A DNA stretch of 64,000 nt, taken from NCBI GenBank assembly GCA_016718505.1, contig JADKDE010000003.1, forward strand, positions 248,001 through 312,000. The letters run 5' to 3'. Made by a program: the position numbers and the translations under genes. Shown here piece after piece: positions 17,560 to 27,652 of the stretch. Numbering within the stretch: the first letter of the stretch is position 1; each line of letters opens with the position of its first letter. The notes under the pieces are model-generated. The model worked only from the letters and a program-made list of their open reading frames with translations. It made no database searches and had not been told where the DNA came from. The DNA is from Saprospiraceae bacterium. Its GTDB lineage: Bacteria > Bacteroidota > Bacteroidia > Chitinophagales > Saprospiraceae.

Positions 17560-19245
17560 ATGTGTGGCATAGTAGCTATTTTCAATATTAAATCAGACCT
17601 AGAGCGGTATAGACAACAAGCCCTAGAAATGTCAAAAAAATTGAGACATCGGGGCCCAGATTGGTCTGGTATTTTTTGCGAAAATAATACCATCCTAGCA
17701 CATGAACGTTTGGCAATTGTAGATCCAGCCTCAGGAAAACAACCACTATTTTCAAAAGATCGCAGGCTTGTACTAGCCGTAAATGGAGAAATATACAATC
17801 ATCAGGAAATCAGAGATCGCCTGAAAGACAAGTATGAGTTTCTTACCAACTCCGATTGCGAAGTAATCCTCGCACTTTATCGCGAGAAAGGAAAAGATTT
17901 TCTCGAAGACCTCAATGGGATTTTCGCCTTCGCACTTTATGACCTAGACAAAAATGAATTTTTAATCGGCAGAGACCATATTGGTATCATCCCACTTTAT
18001 CAAGGTTGGGACGAATTTGGTACTTATTACGTAGCTTCCGAACTTAAAAGTTTGGAGGAATATTGCAAGAAAATAGAGGTATTTCTACCTGGACATTATT
18101 TTCATTCAGTGGACAATGAGCCTCAGAAGTGGTACACCAGAAACTGGATGGATTTCGAAGCAGTTAAGGACAATCAAAGCGACATTAATCTTATCCGCAA
18201 GAGCCTAGAAGACGCCGTACACCGCCAGTTGATGTCAGATGTGCCTTATGGCGTACTTTTATCTGGTGGGCTCGACTCTTCGATCATCTCCGCCGTTGCC
18301 AAGAAATATGCAGCTAAAAGGATTGAATCTGGGGATACTTCCGAGGCTTGGTACCCACAATTGCACTCTTTTGCAGTAGGCCTAGAAGGCTCTCCTGACC
18401 TCAAGGCTGCTAGGATTGTTGCCGATCATATTGGATCGATTCACCACGAAGTTCATTTTACCATCCAGGAAGGATTGGATGCTATAAGAGATGTAATATA
18501 CCACCTAGAGACTTATGATATCACTACCATTCGGGCATCCACGCCCATGTATTTGATGGCTCGGGTTATCAAGTCGATGGGAATAAAAATGGTTCTTTCA
18601 GGCGAAGGTTCCGACGAGATTTTTGGTGGATATTTGTATTTCCACAAGGCACCAAATGCTGAAGAATTTCATAAAGAAACCGTAAGAAAACTTGACAAGC
18701 TGCATCTTTACGATTGCAATCGTGCCAATAAAGCATTAGCTGCTTGGGGTGTCGAAGGTCGCGTTCCGTTTCTGGACAAAGAGTTCATGGATGTAGCCAT
18801 GCGTTTGAATCCATCTGATAAAATGGTCGCACCTGGAAAAATCGAGAAATGGATCCTGCGAAAAGCCTTCGAAGATCTGCTCCCAGCTTCCGTTGCTTGG
18901 CGCCAGAAAGAACAATTTTCTGACGGCGTGGGATATAATTGGATTGATAGCCTAAAAGCCTTGGTCAACGAGCAGGTATCCGACGACCAACTCGCGAATG
19001 CCAAATACCGATTCCCTGTCCAAACGCCCAGTACCAAGGAGGAATACCACTATCGAAGCATTTTTCAGGAGTTATTTCCTTCGGATGCAGCCGCACTTTG
19101 CGTTCCTTCCGTACCTAGCGTTGCTTGTAGCTCACCTGTTGCTCTCGCTTGGGACATTGCCTTCCAAAACATGAATGAGCCTTCTGGGCGCGCTATTTTG
19201 ACGGTACATCAAGACGCTTACGAGGAGTCCTTGGCAGAGAATTAA
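17560..19245 (+). CDS. asnB: asparagine synthetase B (glutamine-hydrolysing)
   Basis: Converts aspartate to asparagine with ATP and glutamine; 561 residues, near the E. coli AsnB length. The mature N-terminus begins MCGIVAIFN, giving the catalytic Cys2 of the Ntn glutaminase domain, with LAHERLAIVDPASGKQP and AVNGEIYNH. The synthetase domain has the PP-loop LLSGGLDSSI near residue 233 and LSGEGSDEIFGGYLY near 346. Its start codon lies 46 bp after the DUF1573 stop. No frame damage. Confidence 0.97.
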   Translation: MCGIVAIFNIKSDLERYRQQALEMSKKLRHRGPDWSGIFCENNTILAHERLAIVDPASGKQPLFSKDRRLVLAVNGEIYNHQEIRDRLKDKYEFLTNSDCEVILALYREKGKDFLEDLNGIFAFALYDLDKNEFLIGRDHIGIIPLYQGWDEFGTYYVASELKSLEEYCKKIEVFLPGHYFHSVDNEPQKWYTRNWMDFEAVKDNQSDINLIRKSLEDAVHRQLMSDVPYGVLLSGGLDSSIISAVAKKYAAKRIESGDTSEAWYPQLHSFAVGLEGSPDLKAARIVADHIGSIHHEVHFTIQEGLDAIRDVIYHLETYDITTIRASTPMYLMARVIKSMGIKMVLSGEGSDEIFGGYLYFHKAPNAEEFHKETVRKLDKLHLYDCNRANKALAAWGVEGRVPFLDKEFMDVAMRLNPSDKMVAPGKIEKWILRKAFEDLLPASVAWRQKEQFSDGVGYNWIDSLKALVNEQVSDDQLANAKYRFPVQTPSTKEEYHYRSIFQELFPSDAAALCVPSVPSVACSSPVALAWDIAFQNMNEPSGRAILTVHQDAYEESLAEN

Positions 19246-19257
19246 TCCATATTTATT

Positions 19258-19369
19258 GGGTGTCCCCCTCACTCGTTTTAGAACGAGCTCGGGTCGGGTG
19301 CTGCACGACTTCATTTCATTGCGGTCTTGCAGACTCATCTTCGATGATCGTTACGCCCCCTGACACGGG
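19258..19369 (+). repeat. structured intergenic element, copy B
   Basis: Starts GGGTGTCCCCC, contains hairpin CTCGTT-TTAG-AACGAG, then GGGTCGGGTGCTGCACGACT, and ends CGTTACGCCCCCTGACACGG. This matches the reverse complement of the copies at 46787 and 55545 in boundary and internal words. Confidence 0.7.
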
Positions 19370-19381
19370 AAATCCTAGACT

Positions 19382-20514
19382 TTATTTGAGTTTATCGACT
19401 ATAAATTCAACCTTTCGATTTTTTTGGCGATTGATTTCAGTATCATTTGGAAATTCATTTTTGGTTGCACCCAGCCCCTTGTATTGTAGACGATGAAATG
19501 CGATGCCCATTTTTAGTAAATACTTGTATATCGCATATGCTCTTTTTTCGGACAATTCCAGATTGTATTCGTGCGAACCCGTATTGTCAGTATGTCCAAT
19601 TATTGTGATGCACATCGTAGGATACTTCTTAAGGATGGCGATGAGTTTACGCAGTTCCGTATAAGACCTTGGCAAAAGCTCCCAGCTCTCGATTTCAAAA
19701 TAAATATTGTGCATGACATAAGTCTTGCCTTTGACCATTATTTGGTTCAATAAGTCGTTTTCCCCATATTCTACAGGGATTATAGGCTTAACTTTCCTCC
19801 TCTCTGGCGTATTACTTGGGTGTTTTCATCGTTAAAAAAATTGCCAAAGGTCAGGTAGTTATACTCGCCTTTAGCTTCAAAAGTTCCGCTTATTTTTTTC
19901 CAAGTCTTCGCCTCCAAAGGGCTGTTAATTTGAAAGGCTGGTGTGAGCTCCATAAGGACATCTTCGATTTGATAATTTCTTTGATAAGAAAATCCAAATC
20001 CAATATTATTGATAGCCAAGCTGTTCGGCAATTGTTTTATAAAAAATTCAAAATAGTATTTTTGGCCTGTCACCAAAGGCTCAATGAGCTGAATTTCAAC
20101 ATATTCTCGACAATGTGGTTTGCCATTTTGGCATCCATACATAGTTATACCCACCATATTGGCTCCGTCGTAGGGATTTTCCTTACTAAATCCATTATTC
20201 TGCCAAGAATTGGGTACTTTAACCTTGGGACAATAGACGTCCGGCGACGCTGCAGTCGGCGAATACCAATATTTCATCACTCGATTGAATTGTTTCCCGT
20301 TATAAAACCAACCCAAAGGGTGATTATCCAATAATTCAAAGCTGTTATTAGGAACGATATTGTAAAGGGAATCTAACAAAATTTTGCTTTGCCCCGCTCC
20401 TGAAAAAGAACCAAGCATAGCCACGATTACTGAACAAGGTATAGATAGGTATCTAACCCAATCCCATTGGAATATGGGCGGAATACCAATATTTATATAC
20501 CTTATTTTTGACAC
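19382..20514 (-). pseudogene. OmpA-family protein with N-terminal beta-sandwich-like domain, frameshifted
   Basis: The upstream frame (20514-19780, GTG start) codes an export signal, then NSFELLDNHPLGW and further beta-rich sequence as in envelope proteins with a carbohydrate-binding-like N-domain. The downstream frame (to 19382) codes a complete OmpA peptidoglycan-binding domain: NIYFEIESWELLP, GHTDNTGSHEYNLELSEKRA and NRKVEFIV. Between them the sequence PERRKVKPIIPVEYGENDL continues in the second frame, so a single base change near 19808-19815 splits one ~375-residue gene. It may be sequencing error. The upstream MFS gene ends 12 bp before it. Confidence 0.75.
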
Positions 20515-20526
20515 CTCATCTTTATA

Positions 20527-22173
20527 TTAATGGTCTCCTTCTACCCCAAGATTGTCCACATCTATTCCCTGTTTGTTCAAAATTCCTTTTACCAAATACG
20601 CAAATAATGCCAGATAGGCAAAACAAACCACGGTGATCCAATACGAAGAGTGAATTCCTATGATATCCGCTAATTTTCCTTGGATTGGTGGTATAATTCC
20701 ACCCCCTAATATCATCATAATCAAAAATGCAGCTCCTTGATTGGTGTATTTACCTAGACCCGCAATAGAAACAGCAAAAATGCATGGCCACAGAATCGAA
20801 CACCAAAGTCCTCCACTTAGATATGCAAAGATAGCCACTTTTCCAGTGGTAACCATTCCCACCAACATGCATATCACTGCTAAACTACTAAATATCAACA
20901 GATTGCGAGCTGGTTTGTCCTGTCCAAAGAAAAAAGCCGCTATTTGAATTGCAATAAAAAATATATACACATAGAATGGTGACATATCATTCGAAGCGAT
21001 GGTATTGACTAAAATTATTACTCCAAAAGCTACCATAGGTACTACGATCAAAGCTATCTTTTTCCCAATATCTGAAAGACTAAAAAGATTGATGGATCCT
21101 GCCCATCTTCCTATCATCAAGCTGCCCCAATACAATGAAATATAAGGAGAAATATTATTGGTATCTATACCGCCCATCGAATCAAGTTCCAAAAGTGCTC
21201 CTAGGTTGGATTGTATCGTCACTTCGACGCCTACATAGGTAAATATCGCCAACATCCCTAATACCAATTGTGGATATTTCATCGCACCCCAGCCATTTTC
21301 TGTAGCAGATTTCTTATTCGCATACAGTAAAAGAAATATCACCAAACACAAGGCTCCAAGTAGATAATACATCCTTTTCATCTCCAAACCAAACAACTCT
21401 TGATCTGAAATATTGAGAGGGAGATCCATATATGATCCAAAAACGGCCACGAAAGCAACTAAGAGCCCAGCAGTCATCACCGCCATCAGCCAAGCAGCTT
21501 TATGGGCATGCTCCGTTTTTTCAAAACTATGCCCCGCTGGCACTTTTTTACTCATTCCAAATATAATAGCTGCTAGTATAAACAATGCTCCTACTCCTGC
21601 ATACAATAAGCTAACATTGCCTAGCCCTAGACCTCTCTTTTGTTCCTCAGTAGCTGTCGCTGTTCCAAACAACAATAATGATACCGCTATCGGCCCTATC
21701 ATCGTACCAAAACTATTGATTCCTCCTCCAAGATTGACCCTATTGGCCGCTGAAGACGGATCGCCTAAACTGATGGCGAACGGATTGGCCGCTGTCTGCT
21801 GGAGACTAAATCCCAAGGCTACCATGAATAACCCCAGCAACATCCCAGGAAAGGAGTGTGCATTCACCATTGCAATCATAATCCCCGCCCCTACTGCGCT
21901 AAATAATAATCCATAAATGATGCTTCGTTTGTAGCCCCAGCCACCCACGATATCTGACCCTCTTGCATTTCCAATCCAAAAAAGAAATAATGCTCCCAGA
22001 TAATATGCGATATAAAATGCGTAATCAACCAATTGACTTTGGAACTGGTCCAAGTGGAAATAGTCCTTACAAAAGGGAATAAAAACCCCATTTCCAGCGG
22101 CAATAAATCCCCAGAAAAAAAATACAATGATGAGGGTACTCATTGCTCCCCAGTTCGTTTTTGTTTGATTCAT
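20527..22173 (-). CDS. MFS sugar transporter, FucP/glucose-galactose porter-like
   Basis: A 548-residue inner-membrane transporter with about 12-14 hydrophobic helices. The N-terminus (STLIIVFFFWGFIAAGNGV) and the loop LGFSLQQTAANPFAISLG with NLGGGINSFGTMIGP are characteristic of the L-fucose/H+ and glucose/galactose porter group. It is longer than E. coli FucP (438), with insertions in the middle helices. The ompA-like fragment follows it on the same strand. No sugar catabolism genes are next to it, so the substrate is unresolved. Confidence 0.88.
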   Translation of the reverse strand: MNQTKTNWGAMSTLIIVFFFWGFIAAGNGVFIPFCKDYFHLDQFQSQLVDYAFYIAYYLGALFLFWIGNARGSDIVGGWGYKRSIIYGLLFSAVGAGIMIAMVNAHSFPGMLLGLFMVALGFSLQQTAANPFAISLGDPSSAANRVNLGGGINSFGTMIGPIAVSLLLFGTATATEEQKRGLGLGNVSLLYAGVGALFILAAIIFGMSKKVPAGHSFEKTEHAHKAAWLMAVMTAGLLVAFVAVFGSYMDLPLNISDQELFGLEMKRMYYLLGALCLVIFLLLYANKKSATENGWGAMKYPQLVLGMLAIFTYVGVEVTIQSNLGALLELDSMGGIDTNNISPYISLYWGSLMIGRWAGSINLFSLSDIGKKIALIVVPMVAFGVIILVNTIASNDMSPFYVYIFFIAIQIAAFFFGQDKPARNLLIFSSLAVICMLVGMVTTGKVAIFAYLSGGLWCSILWPCIFAVSIAGLGKYTNQGAAFLIMMILGGGIIPPIQGKLADIIGIHSSYWITVVCFAYLALFAYLVKGILNKQGIDVDNLGVEGDH

Positions 22174-22306
22174 AATTTAGTCAATTTTTTTTGTTTTTAG
22201 ATGGAAACAATTTTGGTTGATTCAGGTGCAATTTATGGTTTTTTTTTAAAACTTATCCATCGCATTTTGTTTAAAACATACCTTTACAAATCAAAATATT
22301 AATTAT

Positions 22307-22648
22307 ATGTCCCAAATTCAAGAATTCAACGATTATCGAGCCAAAATGAATGAGCGATTATTGGCTCATGACAACAAGACTTTAAAAAGGTTCTTCTCCT
22401 TGGATGGAGCTGCATACGAAGAGGGAGCCTTGCCAACAAAGACCAAAGAAATGCTAGGTTTGGTTGCATCCATGGTTTTACGGTGTGATGATTGCATCAA
22501 GTATCACCTTGGAAAATGCCACGATCAAGGAGTAAATAGAGATGAAATTTACGAAATTTTCGCCATCGCCAATTTGGTCGGCGGTTCCATTTGTATTCCT
22601 CATACGCGTAGGGCGCTAGAATACTGGGATGAACTTTCCGAAGTTTAG
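22307..22648 (+). CDS. carboxymuconolactone decarboxylase / AhpD-family protein
   Basis: 113 residues. It has the AhpD-like helical core with the redox motif CDDC in LRCDDCIKYHLGKCHDQG (about residues 60-77) and the following DEIYEIFAIANLVGGS helix. Family members act as alkylhydroperoxidase-like thiol enzymes or as decarboxylases; the CxxC with nearby His favours a redox role here (inference). It is a single gene with its own intergenic spaces on both sides. Confidence 0.9.
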   Translation: MSQIQEFNDYRAKMNERLLAHDNKTLKRFFSLDGAAYEEGALPTKTKEMLGLVASMVLRCDDCIKYHLGKCHDQGVNRDEIYEIFAIANLVGGSICIPHTRRALEYWDELSEV

Positions 22649-22733
22649 ACCTAATTTTTTTTAAACTTATCATTTTTCATCCATTATTTGTAGCCTTTCA
22701 TAGAAAAAAAATCACAGTGTGTTTTATCTGTGG

Positions 22734-22741
22734 TATTTTTG
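22734..22741 (+). promoter_or_regulatory. Bacteroidota -7 promoter element
   Basis: TATTTTTG, 39 bp before the tolC-like gene start. Confidence 0.45.
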
Positions 22742-22780
22742 CAACTCAAGGATTTAAGTTTCTAACAAAACAAATGGGTA

Positions 22781-24250
22781 ATGGATATTAATTTTAACTA
22801 TTTGAAACAAATTTTTTTCGCTATTGGGACGAAGAGAAAAAGTCTGTTACTGCTGTATTTTTTATATTCATTTTCATTTTTAATTCATAGTCAAAATCCC
22901 ATCTCACTAGAAGAGTGCATTCAATTTGCCTTAAAAAACAACCTGAATCTCAAAAATTTAAATCTTCAAAAAGAACAATCAGCGGTCAATCTTTATGCCA
23001 ATAAATCTCAGCAATTGCCAAACCTTTCGGGTTCTGTAAGTGTCGGCTACAACCTTGGTAGAACCATTGACCCAACTTCTAATACCTTTGCTACGCAATC
23101 ATTGACCTCCAATTCTGTTTCTCTAAGTTCAAATATGATCCTTTTTCAAGGCGGTCAAATCAGAAATTCGATTAGTCAAGCCAAAAAGCTCATGTCTGCA
23201 GCTAATTTGGATTTCGATCAGGGAAGTAATGACGTAGCACTTTCTATTGCTCAAGCCTATCTTCAAGTATTGTTCGCAGAAGAAAATATCACCAATGCCA
23301 CTAGGTCTTTGGACGGCTTTAAAAAACAATTGGACCAAACTGATAAATTAATCGCTGCTGGCTCAAGACCAAAAAATGATCGCTTGGAAGTTTTATCCCA
23401 AATTGCCACTGGCGATCAAACATTGATTTCCTTTAAAAATTCACTAGAGACCAGCTATATCAATTTGAAACTAGCCATGGGTATGGACATGGACGCGCAG
23501 CTACAGATCGTTAAGCCCGATTTGGCCCTTCCAACCGATGAAGCAGATATGGCACTTGCCTCAGTTTATAATGTCGCAGTGCAGAACCAGCCCTCTGTTT
23601 TAGCGGGTAATTTTAGAGAGGAATCTTCTCTCCTAGGTATTCAAATAGCCAAAGGGCAACGTTGGCCCACTCTGAGCATTGGCGCCAGCTTGCAGTCTAA
23701 TTATGCATCTCTTGGAAAAGAATTGGATAAAATCAATATTGTTAGAGGCTCTGAGACACCCGTGTTTATCAACGGCGATCCTGCAAGCATTTCATTTTAT
23801 CAACAAGAAGTTACTTATAAGAACACGCCCTACCTTAAGCAATTAGATCAAAATTTAGGTTTAGGTATTTTTCTAAGTCTCAATGTTCCTATCATAGACA
23901 ATGGTCGCATCAAATCAAATATCGATAGAGCCAGACTAAATTACGAATTGACCAAAGTCCAAAATGACCTGAATAAGCAAAATTTAAAAACTACGATCCA
24001 AAGAGCCATCACAGATCTATCAACTGCCAAGAAACAATACGTAGCATCCGAGGCTGGAGAAAATGCAGCTAAGGCTTTTTATGAAGACTTGAACAAGCGT
24101 TTCAAGATCGGTACGACCAATAATTTTGAACTTTCCAATGCCAAAATCAGATACGAAAACGCCACACTCAATAAATTAATCGCCAAATACGACTTGATTT
24201 TTAAAGCGAAAATCCTCGATTTTTATCTAGGCAAAAAGATCACACTTTAA
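22781..24250 (+). CDS. TolC-family outer-membrane efflux protein
   Basis: 489 residues with an N-terminal export signal after a basic stretch (cleavage near IHSQNP), then two outer-membrane-efflux repeats. Family features are ISLEECIQFALKNNLNL at the start of the mature protein, LNVPIIDNGRIKSNIDRARL in the second repeat and long amphipathic helices with heptad character. It forms the trimeric outer-membrane duct of a tripartite exporter. The periplasmic adaptor gene follows 34 bp downstream, consistent with one operon. Confidence 0.92.
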   Translation: MDINFNYLKQIFFAIGTKRKSLLLLYFLYSFSFLIHSQNPISLEECIQFALKNNLNLKNLNLQKEQSAVNLYANKSQQLPNLSGSVSVGYNLGRTIDPTSNTFATQSLTSNSVSLSSNMILFQGGQIRNSISQAKKLMSAANLDFDQGSNDVALSIAQAYLQVLFAEENITNATRSLDGFKKQLDQTDKLIAAGSRPKNDRLEVLSQIATGDQTLISFKNSLETSYINLKLAMGMDMDAQLQIVKPDLALPTDEADMALASVYNVAVQNQPSVLAGNFREESSLLGIQIAKGQRWPTLSIGASLQSNYASLGKELDKINIVRGSETPVFINGDPASISFYQQEVTYKNTPYLKQLDQNLGLGIFLSLNVPIIDNGRIKSNIDRARLNYELTKVQNDLNKQNLKTTIQRAITDLSTAKKQYVASEAGENAAKAFYEDLNKRFKIGTTNNFELSNAKIRYENATLNKLIAKYDLIFKAKILDFYLGKKITL

Positions 24251-24284
24251 TTCATCTCATCCTTCCAAATTTTTTTTATACATT

Positions 24285-25640
24285 ATGTCCATACAAAATA
24301 CTAAGAAAAAATCAAAAATGTGGCTCTGGATAGCCCTTGTCGTTTTAGCTCTGCTCATCATCGGGGCCATATATAAAGGCAAAACGCGAAACGTCGGAGA
24401 AGTCGTCCAATCCGAAAAAGTTAGCAAAAGGACCATCTTTGAGACCGTCTCCGCCTCTGGCAAAATTTACCCAGAAAAAGAAGTAAAAATCTCCAGTGAT
24501 GTCTCTGGTGAAGTGGTAGAACTCTTCGTAAAAGAAGGCGATAGCGTCAAGATTGGCCAACTCCTTGCTCGTATCAACCCAGATATTTACAAGTCCGCAG
24601 TGGAAAGAGGGGTAGCTGGACTCAACACCGCAAAATCCCAAAAAAGCGTAAATGAGACCCAAATCAATGGTTCAGAGGCTAACGTCGAACAAGCCAAAGC
24701 TCAATTGGACAATGCAAAAAAAGCATTCAATAGATCCAAGCAACTTTTTGCAGATGGGGTCATCGCTCAAGTAGAATTGGACAACGCTTCCGTAACGCTC
24801 AAGCAAGCAGAGGCTTCCCTTAAAACTGCCGAATCCAATCTTCGTGCTACCAAAGAAAATGCTTTTGCCGCCAAATATGGAATCCAAAGCTCTGAGGCTT
24901 CACTTAAAGAACTCAAAACCAACCTTGACAGAACCTCCATATACGCACCTGTAAGTGGAATTATCTCTAAACTCAATATCGAAAAAGGCGAGCGAGTTCT
25001 AGGTACTATCCAAATGGCAGGTACAGAAATCATGAGAATAGCCAATCTCCATGCCATGGAAGTTCAAGTCGAAGTAAGTGAAAACGATATCCTCCAAGTT
25101 GCTCTTAACCAAACCGCCGAGGTCGAAGTGGATGCCTACCTCGGAAAAAAATTCAAAGGCATCGTAACAGAAATAGCCAATAGCTCTAATAACACGGGAC
25201 AGGTGGTGCTCAATTCTGACCAAGTGACGAATTTTATAGTGAAGGTCAGCATCGATCCTTCGAGCTATGCTCATATCCTCAAGCCAGGGATTAAATTTCC
25301 CTTTAGGCCAGGAATGTCAGCTTCCGTAGATATTTTGACCGATAAACAAGAAAACATCTTAGCCATCCCAATACAAGCCGTTTCTGCACGTGAAGAGGAG
25401 TCCTCCAAAGACAAAACTATCAAATCCCTTCAGGAAATAGTATATTTGGTTAAAGGCGATACCGTCGCACAACAGGAGGTGACCACTGGCATCCAAGATG
25501 ACAATTATATTTATGTCAAATCAGGTCTCAATGAGGGCGATGAAATCGTCAGTGGCCCCTATTCTGCGATCTCCCGTAAGTTAAAGAGCGGTGCTAAAAT
25601 CAAGGTGGATAACAACAAGACCAACAAAAAAGAAGATTAA
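24285..25640 (+). CDS. HlyD/MacA-type periplasmic adaptor protein
   Basis: 451 residues, anchored by one N-terminal helix (WLWIALVVLALLIIGAIY). The barrel-sandwich hybrid halves are visible as VSGEVVELFVKEGDSVKIGQ and TSIYAPVSGIISKLNIEKGE, around a long coiled-coil hairpin (about residues 105-205, rich in Ala/Lys/Glu). It links an inner-membrane pump to the TolC homologue encoded just upstream. The expected MacB-type ABC permease or RND pump is not present: the next gene is pdxH. The partner must be elsewhere. Confidence 0.92.
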   Translation: MSIQNTKKKSKMWLWIALVVLALLIIGAIYKGKTRNVGEVVQSEKVSKRTIFETVSASGKIYPEKEVKISSDVSGEVVELFVKEGDSVKIGQLLARINPDIYKSAVERGVAGLNTAKSQKSVNETQINGSEANVEQAKAQLDNAKKAFNRSKQLFADGVIAQVELDNASVTLKQAEASLKTAESNLRATKENAFAAKYGIQSSEASLKELKTNLDRTSIYAPVSGIISKLNIEKGERVLGTIQMAGTEIMRIANLHAMEVQVEVSENDILQVALNQTAEVEVDAYLGKKFKGIVTEIANSSNNTGQVVLNSDQVTNFIVKVSIDPSSYAHILKPGIKFPFRPGMSASVDILTDKQENILAIPIQAVSAREEESSKDKTIKSLQEIVYLVKGDTVAQQEVTTGIQDDNYIYVKSGLNEGDEIVSGPYSAISRKLKSGAKIKVDNNKTNKKED

Positions 25641-25643
25641 ACC

Positions 25644-26273
25644 ATGGATTTAAAGGATTTGAGGAATTCGTACGAAAAACATTCACTTGACCAAAATCAA
25701 GTACCCAATAATCCATTCGACTTATTCAAGGACTGGATGTTGGAGGCTGTCAACCAGCAGATATCAGACCCTCATGCCATGACTTTGGCCACTTGTGATG
25801 CCCAACACCGAGTCAGCGCACGCATCGTTTTGCTCAAAGAAATCGACGAGAAAGGCTTTGTTTTTTTTACCAATTACCTCAGCCACAAAGCCCAGGATAT
25901 TGCCGAAAACCCCTCAGCGGCCCTTGTACTTTGGTGGGAAGTATTGGAGCGTCAAGTCCGTATTGTAGGCCATATCGAAAAAATCGAGCCTTCTCGCTCC
26001 GAAGAGTATTTTTTTTCCCGTCCAGTTGGCAGTCAAATCGGTGCCATCGTCTCTCCTCAGAGCCAGCCTATCCCCTCCCGAGAATCCCTAGAACTTAAAG
26101 TTAAAGACCTCGAAAATCACCCAGAGAATATCGCTATGCCGCCACACTGGGGAGGATACCGACTCATCCCGAATCTTTTGGAGTTTTGGCAGGGACGCCC
26201 CAATCGCCTCCATGACCGCATCCAATATCACCTCGAAAATGACCTTTGGACCACCCAACGCCTAGCCCCTTAG
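25644..26273 (+). CDS. pdxH: pyridoxamine/pyridoxine 5'-phosphate oxidase
   Basis: FMN-dependent oxidase making pyridoxal 5'-phosphate; 209 residues. Motifs include ARIVLLKEIDEKGFVFFTNY, SHKAQDIAENPSAALVLWW and RQVRIVGHIEKI in the FMN-binding split barrel, then GSQIGAIVSPQSQPI, and the C-terminal PHWGGYRLIP and EFWQGRPNRLHDRI that bind substrate phosphate. It starts 3 bp after the adaptor gene, so it is probably co-transcribed with the exporter genes although functionally unrelated. Confidence 0.96.
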   Translation: MDLKDLRNSYEKHSLDQNQVPNNPFDLFKDWMLEAVNQQISDPHAMTLATCDAQHRVSARIVLLKEIDEKGFVFFTNYLSHKAQDIAENPSAALVLWWEVLERQVRIVGHIEKIEPSRSEEYFFSRPVGSQIGAIVSPQSQPIPSRESLELKVKDLENHPENIAMPPHWGGYRLIPNLLEFWQGRPNRLHDRIQYHLENDLWTTQRLAP

Positions 26274-26296
26274 TTCTTTCGTTTTTATATTATTTT

Positions 26297-26398
26297 GGGC
26301 GCATCCTCGCTCCGCTCCGACCCCGCTTTCCGTGGGTTCGCTTTGCTCCGTCTCGTATCTTTGATCACGAGACCAAGCCACTCCCATCGGTTGCGCGC
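26297..26398 (+). repeat. structured intergenic element, copy C
   Basis: GC-rich stretch from GGGCGCATCC to GGTTGCGCGC, containing GGTTCGCTTTGCTCCGTCTCG (shared with copy A at 4796) and the hairpin TCTCG..CGAGA. It follows pdxH. Confidence 0.6.
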
Positions 26399-26406
26399 TT
26401 GTGAGA

Positions 26407-26508
26407 CCCCGCTGGTCGCAGTTTGCAACTGCAATCCAATACTTGGCTGGCGCAATTTTTCAACAATGTACCCTTAAGGAAATTAGGCACTAGTATTGGG
26501 CTTGTGCC
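26407..26508 (+). repeat. GCTGGTCGCAGTTTGCAACTGC repeat, copy 1
   Basis: Contains CCCCGCTGGTCGCAGTTTGC and the perfect hairpin GCAGTT-TGC-AACTGC followed by AATCCAATA, then degenerate GCACTAG..GCTTGTGCC. The same ~100-bp element lies in direct orientation at 29296-29400. The two copies bracket the PIN module and fic. From 26509 to 26662 I see only AT-rich sequence. Confidence 0.75.
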
Positions 26509-26662
26509 AACAAAATTGTTGTACGATTCCTCTTTTACCCTAATAAATATATGTATAATATACCACAGAATATTTAGATTTATTTTACACATAACTACGA
26601 CTTTTGTCTTATATGTGTAGTTATTTTGTAACAATAACAAGCATATTTTAATAAAATTCAAG

Positions 26663-26690
26663 TTGTTTCTGTAATCTTCGATTAACTTTG
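26663..26690 (+). promoter_or_regulatory. Bacteroidota promoter of the PIN module
   Basis: TTG (26663-26665), 17-bp spacer, TAACTTTG (26683-26690), 32 bp before the ATG at 26723. Confidence 0.6.
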
Positions 26691-26722
26691 CCCTAAACTC
26701 AACCTAAAAAATAAAAAATAAA

Positions 26723-27652
26723 ATGAATTATGATATTAAAATTTTAGGAGAAGATATTGATAATGGATTAATTGAGTTTGATCGATTAAATCTTTTAACT
26801 AAATCAACAAAAGATATTGCAACGAAAGCATTAATGTTAAGATTAAAAGGTTTTAGTGAAATAAGCCCTGATAAATATATTAAAAAAGCTCTTGACCTAA
26901 GATTACAAAGCATTAATGGTAGTCCAGAAAATGGCACTTCAATGACTATTGATTGCGCTCATTTTTCTGACACAATTAAAGGTGTTCAATTAGAAATGTT
27001 TAAACCCCGTGAAGATGTATTAAAAATGACACCTATGTCTTTGGTTATTGATTCTTTTCAGATTGCTTTAAATGAGAATATAGAAGAAGCAGATATTGAT
27101 AAGCCATTACTAAAATCACTTATGAATTTTAGAAAAAACTTCATAAGTGATAATGAAATTTTCTATTTAGCAAATAGGGGTACAATTCCTGCTGTCAGAA
27201 TTACTAAAGACGATTTTCATAAAATCAGTGTATTAGAAGATAGTATTCCCGAATCTAAAAAAGTAGTTATAAATGGGCAGTTAGATGAAATGAAGGTGTC
27301 TAAAAATAAACTTGGACTACAAACTGAAAATGGTTTTGTAAATGTATTTGCAAATGATAAAAATATTATTCAAGGAATTCTTGAATTTATGGGCAAAGAA
27401 GTTACAATTTCTGGGATAGCTCATTATAAACCAAATGGAAGATTAAGTTTCATTGAAATTCAAGATTTTGGCAAGCCTCAGACTACTGATAAGTTTTTCT
27501 CTCGACAACCAAATGCTATGACTGTAAAACAACAACTTTTGTTTCAGACAAAACAGGTAAAAAAACCTAATGTACTTATAGATATAATTGGACAATGGCC
27601 AGGGGATGAATCTGATAATGAATTTGCAGAAATACTTAAAGGTGTTAAGTAA
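26723..27652 (+). CDS. large putative antitoxin partner of a PIN toxin
   Basis: 309 residues of no family I recognise with certainty. The stop TAA overlaps the ATG of the PIN-domain gene (TAATG), the normal arrangement for a toxin-antitoxin pair. Its last ~25 residues, IGQWPGDESDNEFAEILKG, resemble the toxin-binding tails of VapB-type antitoxins. Residues ~190-250 (VVINGQLDEMK ... EVTISGIAHYKPNGRLSFIEI) look like a small beta-barrel or OB-like module. The N-terminal ~180 residues are helical and unknown. At about four times the usual antitoxin length this is atypical. It has its own promoter. The role as antitoxin is inference. Confidence 0.65.
   Translation: MNYDIKILGEDIDNGLIEFDRLNLLTKSTKDIATKALMLRLKGFSEISPDKYIKKALDLRLQSINGSPENGTSMTIDCAHFSDTIKGVQLEMFKPREDVLKMTPMSLVIDSFQIALNENIEEADIDKPLLKSLMNFRKNFISDNEIFYLANRGTIPAVRITKDDFHKISVLEDSIPESKKVVINGQLDEMKVSKNKLGLQTENGFVNVFANDKNIIQGILEFMGKEVTISGIAHYKPNGRLSFIEIQDFGKPQTTDKFFSRQPNAMTVKQQLLFQTKQVKKPNVLIDIIGQWPGDESDNEFAEILKGVK

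Noticed and set aside
24285..26273. Complete tripartite efflux operon
   Set aside because: Only the TolC and adaptor components are present; the third gene is pdxH, not a pump.
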